Source: JAPLDP01 sp964628285 (lineage in GTDB: Bacteria; Bacteroidota; Bacteroidia; Bacteroidales; JAGONC01). Taken from it: 30,138 nucleotides of DNA. Below are positions 16,818 to 24,036 of the stretch, piece by piece; position 1 is the stretch's first letter, and every line of letters begins with the position of its first letter. The DNA lies in NCBI GenBank assembly GCA_964628285.1, contig CAZVNP010000040.1, forward strand, positions 1 to 30,138, in the 5' to 3' direction. The notes under the pieces are model-generated. The model searched no databases. It worked only from the letters and a program-made list of their open reading frames with translations, and was not told the origin of the DNA. Made by a program: the position numbers and the translations under genes.

Positions 16818-17053
16818 GGCCGCTCCTCCGGAGCACCTGGCAATAGATTATTTTTATAAACAACAAGAATTGTTAAATCAGTGTCCTGTTATTAACTGGA
16901 TTTAGTTCTGCCACTGCATTTGTTTCATTGAAGCTTACTATCTGTGGCAAGTAATCAACTGGCTTTAAAACCTCTACTACATGTGCTCCGTAGGAGCCCA
17001 CCGTCTGTAGCCGGCGGCCCACAAACCTGATCCCAAGCTCCGAAGGAGCGGCC
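16818..17053. repeat. Hairpin-bounded intergenic element with terminal inverted repeats
   Basis: The left end (16818-16834, GGCCGCTCCTCCGGAGC) and the right end (17037-17053, GCTCCGAAGGAGCGGCC) are inverted copies of each other with one mismatch in 17 bases. Each end contains its own perfect small hairpin of the form GCTCC-NNN-GGAGC. A third copy of that hairpin lies inside at 16985-16997 (GCTCC-GTA-GGAGC). The interior has no open frame of note. From memory, GCTCC-NNN-GGAGC hairpins recur between genes in Bacteroidetes genomes. A non-autonomous (MITE-like) element or a dispersed hairpin repeat would fit. No obvious target duplication is visible. Confidence 0.65.
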
Positions 17054-17123
17054 CGTTAAGATGGTTCTGTCCTTTCAAACAATTATTCAATTCCTTTTTA
17101 GGGCGAAAAATATAAATACCCCT

Positions 17124-17131
17124 TACTTTTG
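17124..17131 (+). promoter_or_regulatory. Candidate -7 box of the PPK2 gene
   Basis: TACTTTTG is a perfect TAnnTTTG match, 30 bases before the ATG at 17162. The -33 region contains only TTTT/TTTA around 17096-17100. The box begins 70 bases to the right of the hairpin element. Confidence 0.55.
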
Positions 17132-17161
17132 CAATCCTGACAACCATAAAATCCAAACATC

Positions 17162-18064
17162 ATGTTATCTGACAAGACCATCAATCGGCTGCGTGTTACC
17201 CCCGATCGTCAGATCCGCCTGCGCGACTTCGACACCGCTTTTGGCTTCAACGGGGAGCTCAAGGATCTCAAAAAATCAGAATTAAAAAGCAAATTCAAAC
17301 AGGATCTGGAAAAAGACATCCAGTCTCTGTCCGACATGCAGGAGCTGCTTTATGCCAGCGGCACCTGCGGTCTGCTCATCATCTTCCAGGCCATGGATGC
17401 CGCGGGCAAGGACAGCATGATCAAGCATGTCATGTCGGGCATTAACCCCCAGGGGTGCCAGGTGGTGAGCTTCAGGCAGCCTTCGGCCGAGGAGCTGAAC
17501 CACACCTGGCTCTGGCGCTGCATGAAAGCCCTGCCCGAACGCGGCCGCATAGGCATCTTCAACCGCTCCTATTATGAAGAGGTCCTCATCGTGAGAGTGC
17601 ACCCCGCCATCCTCGCCAAACAGCAGATCCCTCCCGGAGAACGCGACGGCGCCTTTTGGCAGAAACGTTTCGAGGATATCAATACATTCGAACAACACCT
17701 CGTCCGTAACGGTACGGTGGTACTCAAATTCTTCCTGCATATCTCAAAACAAGAACAGAAAAAACGTTTTCTGGAACGTCTCCAGAATCCGGATAAGTAC
17801 TGGAAATTCTCAGCTTCTGATATTGCAGAGCGGTCATACTGGGATGACTATATGAAAGCTTATGAAGAAGCCATCAACCACACCTCCTCGGTATGGGCAC
17901 CCTGGTATGTCATCCCTGCCGACCACAAATGGATCGCCCGGGCACTTGTGGCCAATATCCTCGTCTCGGAAATACGTTCCCTCGACCTGCATTACCCCGT
18001 ACCGTCCGATGATCATATGAGAGATCTGAAAAAGGTAAAGAAAGAGCTGGAGAATGAATCGTGA
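17162..18064 (+). CDS. ppk2: Polyphosphate:nucleotide phosphotransferase, PPK2 family
   Basis: A 300-residue cytosolic kinase that transfers phosphate between polyphosphate and nucleotides. The P-loop FQAMDAAGKDS lies at about 75-85. The lid region SFRQPSAEELNHTWLWRC (104-120) and Walker B GRIGIFNRSYYEEVL (128-142) are followed by the basic and aromatic tail KYWKFSASDIAERSYWDDYMKAYEEAI. The N-terminal extension ahead of the kinase fold (RLRDFDTAFGF...) resembles the PPK2 class III group, whose members phosphorylate both AMP and ADP. Subclass is inferred from memory of that group. All expected catalytic motifs are present. The gene has its own candidate promoter and precedes aconitase by 114 bases on the same strand. 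Confidence 0.93.
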   Translation: MLSDKTINRLRVTPDRQIRLRDFDTAFGFNGELKDLKKSELKSKFKQDLEKDIQSLSDMQELLYASGTCGLLIIFQAMDAAGKDSMIKHVMSGINPQGCQVVSFRQPSAEELNHTWLWRCMKALPERGRIGIFNRSYYEEVLIVRVHPAILAKQQIPPGERDGAFWQKRFEDINTFEQHLVRNGTVVLKFFLHISKQEQKKRFLERLQNPDKYWKFSASDIAERSYWDDYMKAYEEAINHTSSVWAPWYVIPADHKWIARALVANILVSEIRSLDLHYPVPSDDHMRDLKKVKKELENES

Positions 18065-18178
18065 CATGGGCTTGTCGGGACCGGACGGGACCAAGAAAAG
18101 AAAAACGACTCGCAGGAGTAGTGTGCCCTTGAACATTTGAAAAAAAATGGTGTTGACATATTAACAAAAAAACACAAT

Positions 18179-20452
18179 ATGTTATTTGATCTCCCTTTAA
18201 TTGATAAGGTCTACCGGCAGCTTCCACCCAAGGTCGATAAAGCACGGCATCTGTTGCAGCGCCCGCTGACACTGAGTGAAAAGATCCTTTACGGTCATTT
18301 GTGGGTTACCCAAGCGGACCATGTGTTCATCCGTGGGCGCGATTATGTTGATTTCGCTCCCGACCGTGTGGCCATGCAGGACGCCACGGCCCAGATGGCG
18401 CTGCTGCAGTTCATGAATGCCGGCAGGGATAAAACAGCCGTGGCGACGACGGTGTACTGCGATCATCTCATCCAGGCTTACGCCGGTGCCGCCGGTGATC
18501 TGGAGAGAGCACTGGCACAGAATAAGAAAGTTTACGACTTCCTGCAGTCCATTTCCAATAAATATGGCATCGGCTTCTGGCGTCCCGGCGCAGGTATCAT
18601 TCACCAGGTCGTCCTTGAGAATTATGCTTTTCCCGGTGGCATGATGATAGGCACCGACTCGCATACGGTGAATGCGGGAGGACTGGGCATGATAGCCATA
18701 GGTGTCGGCGGCGCCGACGCCGTCGACGTAATGGCCGGCATGCCGTGGGAGCTGAAGATGCCCGAGATCATAGGCGTCAGACTCACAGGGAAACCCAGTG
18801 GCTGGACAGCCCCCAAAGATGTCATCCTGAAAGTTGCCGGCATCCTCACAGTGAAAGGCGGCACAGGACGTATCATCGAATACTTCGGCGAGGGCACACA
18901 ATACCTGTCGGCCACAGGCAAAGGCACCATATGTAACATGGGCGCCGAGGTTGGCGCCACCACCTCCATCTTCGCATACGACGACACCATGGGCCGTTAT
19001 CTCACCGCCACCGGCAGGGAAGAGGTAGCCCGGAGAGCCGATGCTATCGGCTCTTATCTGAAAGCCGATGAAGAGGTCTACCGCGATCCGCAGAACTATT
19101 TTGACCGCCTGATCGACATAGACCTGTCGACGCTGGAACCCCATATCAACGGACCTTATACACCCGATGCAGCCTATCCCATCAGCGAATTCGTCATTAT
19201 GGTCAAAGAAAAGGATTATCCCCTGAATATTGAAGTCGGATTAATAGGATCGTGCACCAACTCCTCTTACGAAGATCTCACCCGTGCCGCTTCGGTAGCC
19301 CGACAGGCTAAGGCAAAAGGGCTGGAGGTGAAGACGGAATTCATCGTCACACCCGGCTCTGAGCAGATCAGGTACACCACACAACGCGACGGTCTCCTGA
19401 AAGCTTTCGAGGAGATCGGCGGCGTGGTCATGGCTAACGCCTGCGGCCCTTGTATTGGCCAGTGGAAGAGAGTGATGGATGATCCGGAACGCAGGAACTC
19501 GATCATCACCTCCTTCAACCGTAACTTCGCCAAACGCAATGATGGCTATGCAGCCACGCACAGCTTCGTGGCCTCGCCTGAGATAGTCACGGCTATGACC
19601 ATAGCCGGGCGTCTCACCTTCAATCCATTGACCGACACCATGCGTAATGTCGCCGGCGAGGAGGTCCGCCTCGACGAACCGCAGGGCGAGGAGCTGCCCG
19701 CCAGAGGCTTTGAGGTAAAAGACCCGGGTTACATCGCACCCAGCACGGACGGCAGCGCCATCAACGTCGTCATACATCCCGGCTCACAGCGCCTGCAGCG
19801 TCTGGAACCGTTCCCGGCCTGGGACGGTCACGACATGAAAGGATTAAACCTGCTCATCAAGGTCACAGGCAAGTGCACCACCGACCATATCTCCATGGCG
19901 GGGCCCTGGCTCCGTTTCAGAGGCCATCTCGACAACATCTCGGATAACCTGCTCATGGGCGCCGTTAATTTTTTCAACGGGCAAAGCAACCTCGTAAAAA
20001 ACCTGTCGTCTGGTGAATATGACAAGGTGAGTAGCGTGGCCCGTTTTTATAAACAAAATCATATCATGTCGGTGGTCATCGGCGATGAGAATTACGGCGA
20101 GGGATCCTCGCGTGAGCATGCGGCAATGGAACCGCGCCATCTGGGTGTCGCCGCCATCATCGCCAGGTCGTTTGCACGCATCCATGAAACCAACCTTAAG
20201 AAACAGGGCATGCTCGCCCTGACATTCGCCGATAAAAATGACTACGACCGCATCAGGGAAGAGGATCGCATTGATATCACCGGATTGACAGATTTTGCAC
20301 CCGACCGGCCACTCACCGTCATGTTGCATCATCGTGACGCGACATCGGAGTCATTCAGCATTATTCACTCCTATAACGAAGCCCAGATCGAATGGTTCAG
20401 GGCCGGCAGCGCTTTGAACCTGATACGCAGCAGATTGTCAGGCGGCAAATAA
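18179..20452 (+). CDS. acn: Aconitate hydratase (mitochondrial-type aconitase)
   Basis: A 757-residue [4Fe-4S] enzyme of the TCA cycle that interconverts citrate and isocitrate. The three cluster cysteines are Cys359 in GSCTNSSYED and Cys422/Cys425 in ANACGPCIGQW. The substrate-binding TDSHTVNAGGLGM and the C-terminal swivel domain with GEGSSREHAAMEPR are intact. It resembles the mitochondrial-type aconitase rather than E. coli AcnA or AcnB. The open frame extends upstream to TTG 18137, but ATG 18179 (MLFDLPLIDKVY) matches where related proteins begin and is preferred. No citrate synthase or isocitrate dehydrogenase gene is adjacent. Confidence 0.96.
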   Translation: MLFDLPLIDKVYRQLPPKVDKARHLLQRPLTLSEKILYGHLWVTQADHVFIRGRDYVDFAPDRVAMQDATAQMALLQFMNAGRDKTAVATTVYCDHLIQAYAGAAGDLERALAQNKKVYDFLQSISNKYGIGFWRPGAGIIHQVVLENYAFPGGMMIGTDSHTVNAGGLGMIAIGVGGADAVDVMAGMPWELKMPEIIGVRLTGKPSGWTAPKDVILKVAGILTVKGGTGRIIEYFGEGTQYLSATGKGTICNMGAEVGATTSIFAYDDTMGRYLTATGREEVARRADAIGSYLKADEEVYRDPQNYFDRLIDIDLSTLEPHINGPYTPDAAYPISEFVIMVKEKDYPLNIEVGLIGSCTNSSYEDLTRAASVARQAKAKGLEVKTEFIVTPGSEQIRYTTQRDGLLKAFEEIGGVVMANACGPCIGQWKRVMDDPERRNSIITSFNRNFAKRNDGYAATHSFVASPEIVTAMTIAGRLTFNPLTDTMRNVAGEEVRLDEPQGEELPARGFEVKDPGYIAPSTDGSAINVVIHPGSQRLQRLEPFPAWDGHDMKGLNLLIKVTGKCTTDHISMAGPWLRFRGHLDNISDNLLMGAVNFFNGQSNLVKNLSSGEYDKVSSVARFYKQNHIMSVVIGDENYGEGSSREHAAMEPRHLGVAAIIARSFARIHETNLKKQGMLALTFADKNDYDRIREEDRIDITGLTDFAPDRPLTVMLHHRDATSESFSIIHSYNEAQIEWFRAGSALNLIRSRLSGGK

Positions 20453-20489
20453 TATCCGTCGTCAGTCACCGTTATTAATCTAATTTGAA

Positions 20490-20497
20490 TAATTTTG
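20490..20497 (+). promoter_or_regulatory. Candidate -7 box of porQ
   Basis: TAATTTTG is a perfect TAnnTTTG match. It overlaps the TTG at 20495 that opens the longest reading frame, so that TTG would be untranscribed. This supports the GTG at 20534 as the true start. A -33 TTTG is not evident. Confidence 0.5.
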
Positions 20498-20533
20498 CAT
20501 GCAGATCTATTTCCTATCATAACCCTTAAGCCT

Positions 20534-21604
20534 GTGAAGAATTTCAACCGGTTTTCTCTGTTTATTCTTTTTATAACCCTGTCATCGGCGGCTTTCTCTC
20601 AAATCGGAGGACACGCTACTTACGAGTTCCTTAACCTGCCCAACTCGGCGAGGATCGGTTCCATTGGTGACAATTACCTGGTATCGAAAGACAACGACCT
20701 CAACCTGACGCTCACCGATCCGGCTCTCATCACACCCCAGATGAATAATAACTTTGCATTGAGCTTTGTGGATTACTTCACCGACATCAACTATGGCTAC
20801 GCCATATACTCAAGGACTTTCAGGACGTTAGGCAGTTTCACCGGCGCCCTTCAGTTCATCGATTATGGACAGTTCACCTATGCCGATAACACAGGTCAGA
20901 CCTCCGGCACCTTTACGGCTTCGGAATATGCCTTTAACATCGGATGGGGGCGTGAGCTGGATTCCAGCTTTTCCATCGGGGCCAACCTTAAAGCCATTTA
21001 CTCCACGCTGGAGTCGTACCATTCGGTGGGCGTAGCCGTCGATGTTGCCGGCGCCTACCACAGCAAATCCGACTTCACCGCCTCACTGCTTTTCAGGAAC
21101 ATAGGCCGTCAGATCACCACCTATTACGGTGCCGACGCGGAAGCGCTGCCGTTCGAGATCGACGCCGGCATCTCCAAAAGACTGAAGTACGTCCCCTTTC
21201 GCTATTTCATCAATTACAACCACATCGAAAAATGGGATATGACCTATTTCGATCCCTCCAACCCCGATAACGTCGATCCTTACACGGGCCAGCCAAAGAC
21301 CAAAAGCGGCATCGCCGATTTCGGTGACAAGCTTATGCGCCATATTGTCGTGGGCGGGGAGATATCACCGGTAAAGAACCTGAGTCTGAGACTGGGTTAT
21401 AACTACCAGCGGCGCCAGGAACTCAAGATCAGAGAGAAAGTGGGAATGGTCGGCTTCTCATGGGGCGTGAGCCTGCGGATATCCAAATTTGAGATAAGCT
21501 ATGCCCGCGCCACTTATAGCCTGGCCGGCGCACCGAACTTTTTCACCTTTACCTTTAATCCCTCTGCGTCGCTAAAAAAGAAACAACACCTTCCGGCCGA
21601 ATAG
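20534..21604 (+). CDS. porQ: Type IX secretion system protein PorQ
   Basis: An outer-membrane protein of about 356 residues. A signal peptide (KNFNRFSLFILFITLSSAAFSQ) is followed by the PorQ hallmark GGHATYEFLNLPNSARIGSIG and repeated beta-strands ending in an aromatic strand (APNFFTFTFNPS), consistent with a FadL-like beta-barrel. PorQ and PorV belong to one family. PorQ works with the type IX sortase/attachment complex (PorU, PorV, PorZ), which removes the C-terminal signal and anchors cargo on the surface. GTG at 20534 is chosen over TTG 20495 because it begins a proper signal peptide and lies after the candidate promoter. No other type IX genes are in the window, which is usual, since they are scattered. 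Confidence 0.9.
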   Translation: MKNFNRFSLFILFITLSSAAFSQIGGHATYEFLNLPNSARIGSIGDNYLVSKDNDLNLTLTDPALITPQMNNNFALSFVDYFTDINYGYAIYSRTFRTLGSFTGALQFIDYGQFTYADNTGQTSGTFTASEYAFNIGWGRELDSSFSIGANLKAIYSTLESYHSVGVAVDVAGAYHSKSDFTASLLFRNIGRQITTYYGADAEALPFEIDAGISKRLKYVPFRYFINYNHIEKWDMTYFDPSNPDNVDPYTGQPKTKSGIADFGDKLMRHIVVGGEISPVKNLSLRLGYNYQRRQELKIREKVGMVGFSWGVSLRISKFEISYARATYSLAGAPNFFTFTFNPSASLKKKQHLPAE

Positions 21605-21629
21605 ATCGGGGGTTCTTTTTTTTCTGCCC

Positions 21630-21661
21630 GTTGCTTATTCTGCGTGGTTTGGCTACCTTTG
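21630..21661 (+). promoter_or_regulatory. Candidate recF promoter
   Basis: GTTG at 21630-21633 (three of four to TTTG) is followed after 20 bases by TACCTTTG at 21654-21661, a perfect -7 box. This is the best-spaced promoter in the window. Transcription would start near 21667, about 50 bases before the recF ATG. Confidence 0.6.
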
Positions 21662-21719
21662 GAGGATGAAGGGAGAAGCTCCATTTTATCAGGTATTTAA
21701 ATGTACAGCACACTGACCC

Positions 21720-22829
21720 ATGTATCTGCAACACCTGTCACTGGATAATTTTAAAAACTATTCTCAGGCCGGGTTGGATTTTTGCGATAAGATCAACTGC
21801 CTGGTCGGTAATAACGGTTCAGGCAAGACCAACCTCCTCGACGCCATCCACTACCTCTCATTCTGCAAGAGTTATTTCAACCTCATCGACACACAAAACA
21901 TTAAACACGATCATGACTTCTTTGCCATCCATGGCACCTATATCCGTAACGGCCGTCATCACGACGAGATCGATTGCATCCAGCAAAGGAACCAGAAAAA
22001 GGTCTTCAGGCTGAATAAAAAAACTTACTCCCGTCTGGCCGATCACATCGGCTTATACCCGCTGGTGATGGTGTCGCCTTACGACCGTGATCTGATCAAT
22101 GAAGGCAGTGAGATCAGAAGGAAATATGTCGACAGTGTGATCTCCCAGTTCGATAAAGCCTATCTCGACGATCTGATCAATTACAACAAGGCTCTCATGC
22201 AGCGTAATACGTTATTGCGGCAATTTGCCGAGAGCAGGAGCTTCGACAGGGCATCGCTGGAGATATGGGATGAACAGCTGGTCATGCTCGGGAAGAAGAT
22301 ATTCGAATGCCGGCAGCGTTTTTTTGAGGCGTTCACACCCATCTTCAGTCAGTATTTCGAGTTCATCAGCGTCGGCCGCGAAAAGGTCGGGATCGTTTAC
22401 GAATCACATCTCCTGGAAGGTGACTTTCGTGAAATGCTTAACCAGTACATAGACAGGGACTTGTCGCTGGGCTTCACCGGCACAGGAATACATAAAGATG
22501 ACCTGTCGTTCCTGATCGATAATTACCCGGCAAAAAAATACGGCTCCCAGGGACAGCAAAAATCGTTCGTCACCGCCCTGAAACTGGCACAATTCGATTA
22601 TACACGAGACATCAAAGGATTCAAGCCGCTCATCCTCTTTGACGATATTTTCGACAAGCTTGACGAGATCAGGGTGAAACAAATCGTCAAGCTGGTGGCC
22701 CACGACAACTTCGGTCAGGTGTTCATTACCGACACCGAAAAAAACCGGATTAATGCCATCTTTACAGGCCTTGACATCGACTGCAAAATATTCGAAGTAT
22801 CAAACGGATATGTAACTGAAATTAAATGA
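21720..22829 (+). CDS. recF: DNA replication and repair protein RecF
   Basis: A 369-residue SMC-like ABC ATPase that with RecO and RecR loads RecA on gapped DNA. The N-terminus MYLQHLSLDNFKNY and Walker A VGNNGSGKTNLLDAIHYLS (31-38 for the loop) are typical. The signature region KKYGSQGQQKSFVTALKLAQF and Walker B LILFDDIFDKLDEIR with the D-loop are intact, followed by FITDTEKNR near the end. It has its own candidate promoter. The DUF721 gene lies downstream across a repeat and an assembly gap. RecF next to a DUF721/DciA gene is a recurrent arrangement, so the pair may form one replication-linked unit. Confidence 0.96.
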   Translation: MYLQHLSLDNFKNYSQAGLDFCDKINCLVGNNGSGKTNLLDAIHYLSFCKSYFNLIDTQNIKHDHDFFAIHGTYIRNGRHHDEIDCIQQRNQKKVFRLNKKTYSRLADHIGLYPLVMVSPYDRDLINEGSEIRRKYVDSVISQFDKAYLDDLINYNKALMQRNTLLRQFAESRSFDRASLEIWDEQLVMLGKKIFECRQRFFEAFTPIFSQYFEFISVGREKVGIVYESHLLEGDFREMLNQYIDRDLSLGFTGTGIHKDDLSFLIDNYPAKKYGSQGQQKSFVTALKLAQFDYTRDIKGFKPLILFDDIFDKLDEIRVKQIVKLVAHDNFGQVFITDTEKNRINAIFTGLDIDCKIFEVSNGYVTEIK

Positions 22830-22868
22830 TGGAATCTAAAAATGTATTTTACGATCTAACGATTACAG

Positions 22869-22885
22869 TCCCGCCGACTGCGGGA
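22869..22885. repeat. Small GC-rich hairpin after recF
   Basis: TCCCGC, a five-base loop (CGACT) and GCGGGA form a perfect six-base-pair stem 39 bases after the recF stop. No T-run follows on the plus strand, so it is not a standard terminator. It may be a weak transcript-end or dispersed palindrome. Confidence 0.4.
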
Positions 22886-22921
22886 ATCCACTTGGAGTTT
22901 ATAACGTGTAATCCCACTTTT

Positions 22922-23064
22922 AACCGGCAACCCGCAACCTGTAACCNNNNNNNNNNNNNNNNNNNNNNNNNNNNNNNNNNNNNNNNNNNNNNNNNNNNNN
23001 NNNNNNNNNNNNNNNNNNNNNNNNNNNNNNNNNNNNNNNNNNNNNNAACCTGTAACCTGTAACC
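22922..23064. repeat. Heptamer tandem repeat interrupted by a 100-N assembly gap
   Basis: Left of the gap are AACCGGC, AACCCGC, AACCTGT and a partial AACC. Right of it are AACCTGT, AACCTGT and AACC. Both flanks share the 7-base unit AACCTGT. The exactly 100-base N run (22947-23046) is therefore almost certainly a scaffold join within this array, and the true copy number and length are unknown. The array ends five bases before the DUF721 start codon, so the 5' leader of that gene is partly repeat. Confidence 0.85.
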
Positions 23065-23069
23065 AACCC

Positions 23070-23360
23070 ATGAGCTCCACCAACCAATACACCCTTAAAC
23101 AAGCCATCTTTGAGCTGATAAAAACTTACGGGCTCGGCCATAAGCTCAACGAAACCCGTCTCATACATTCCTGGGAGAAAGTGACAGGCAAGATGATCAC
23201 CAAACACACCCAACGGCTGTACATCCGGAACAGGATACTGCATGTCCGCATCGATTCACCGGCCCTTCGTCATGAGCTGATGTACTCGCGCCATAAAATC
23301 ATTGATCTCCTCAACGCCGAAGTCGGCGAACGAGTCATCGATGATATCGTCTTTCGATAA
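23070..23360 (+). CDS. DUF721 (DciA-like) protein
   Basis: A 96-residue protein matching DUF721: TLKQAIFELIKTYGLGHKLNETRLIHSWEKVTGKMITKHTQRLYIRNRILHVRIDSPALRHELMYSR spans the KH-like domain, with the family W-x-x-V-x-G and the strand 'L-x-V-x-x-x-S-x-x-x-x-x-E-L' pattern. In the best-studied cases DUF721 (DciA) acts as a replicative helicase loader or operator for DnaB in bacteria lacking DnaC. This protein is short and has only the core domain. The neighbouring recF agrees with a replication role. The start is ATG 23070. The promoter cannot be judged because of the gap. Confidence 0.88.
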   Translation: MSSTNQYTLKQAIFELIKTYGLGHKLNETRLIHSWEKVTGKMITKHTQRLYIRNRILHVRIDSPALRHELMYSRHKIIDLLNAEVGERVIDDIVFR

Positions 23361-23424
23361 AAATCCCGTCCTGCTAAAACTTCAAATATCGATACATCGT
23401 TATACCGCCACATCGTCCAATCTT

Positions 23425-24036
23425 TTATCTTATCCCGCACTCCAGCATCTTTTTCTCCCCGATAAAAGCTTCAATCCTGTCGCCGACCTTCACGGGTCCC
23501 ACACCTTCGGGCGTCCCGGTGAAGATGAGATCGCCCTTCTTCAGGGTCATGAACATAGACAGGTAGGCAATTAGGCGATCAATACCAAATATCATGTTTT
23601 TCGTGTTGCCATGCTGGACGGTGCGGCCGTTAACGTCGAGATGAAAATCGATGGCATGAATGTCGGCAAGATCGTTTTTATTGATAAAGGGGCTCAGGGG
23701 AGCGGCATGATCAAAGCCCTTGGCGATGGTCCAGGGCAGACCCTTTGCCTTGCACACCTGCTGCAGGTCACGGGCGGTGAGGTCAAGACCGATGCCAATG
23801 GTATCATAGTATGATGAAGCACTCTCCACCCGTATATTCTTACCGGTTTTGCACAGCTTAAAGACGATCTCCACCTCATAATGTATCTCTTTCGAGAAAT
23901 CAGGATAATAAAAGGGTCTGTCATGCAGCAGGAGGGAGGTGTCAGGTTTAAGAAAAAAAACAGGCTCCTCCGGCACAGGGCTGGATAATTCGTTGGCGTG
24001 CGCCACGTAATTGCGGCCGAGGCAAATTATTTTCAT
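23425..24036 (-). CDS. Fumarylacetoacetate hydrolase (FAH) family protein
   Basis: A 203-residue cytosolic metal-dependent hydrolase or decarboxylase of the short FAH type, resembling FAHD1 (acylpyruvase/oxaloacetate decarboxylase). Key features are the N-terminal CLGRNYVAHANE, the substrate-loop lead FFLKPDTSLL, the metal ligands Glu54 and Glu56 in HYEVEI, GIGLDLTARDLQ (Asp85), KGFDHAAPLSPF and the C-terminal GDLIFTGTPEGVGPVKVGD. It lacks the N-terminal domain of true fumarylacetoacetase. Tyrosine degradation should therefore not be assumed, and the substrate is not predictable here. Its ATG overlaps the exonuclease stop by four bases (24033-24036), so the two genes are translationally coupled. 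Confidence 0.92.
   Translation of the reverse strand: MKIICLGRNYVAHANELSSPVPEEPVFFLKPDTSLLLHDRPFYYPDFSKEIHYEVEIVFKLCKTGKNIRVESASSYYDTIGIGLDLTARDLQQVCKAKGLPWTIAKGFDHAAPLSPFINKNDLADIHAIDFHLDVNGRTVQHGNTKNMIFGIDRLIAYLSMFMTLKKGDLIFTGTPEGVGPVKVGDRIEAFIGEKKMLECGIR

Larger units (their letters stand above)
16541..17161. other. Non-coding stretch between DedA and PPK2 genes
   Basis: This 621-base divergent intergenic region is AT-rich near the DedA side. It holds candidate promoters for both flanking genes and a 236-base hairpin-bounded element (16818-17053). No credible protein-coding or tRNA gene was found. The part from about 16640 to 16817 shows nothing recognisable. Confidence 0.7.

Noticed and set aside
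18197..19144. 315-codon open frame opposite aconitase
   Set aside because: It is antisense to an intact aconitase with all catalytic residues; no protein family is recognisable.
21590..21630. Possible terminator after porQ (CCGA/TCGG stem, then G-run and T-run)
   Set aside because: Only a four-base-pair stem can be drawn and the T-run is separated from it by GGGTTC, so evidence is too weak for a feature.
22826..23062. Open frame running through the N stretch after recF
   Set aside because: Most of it is undetermined bases and repeat, so no coding claim can be made.
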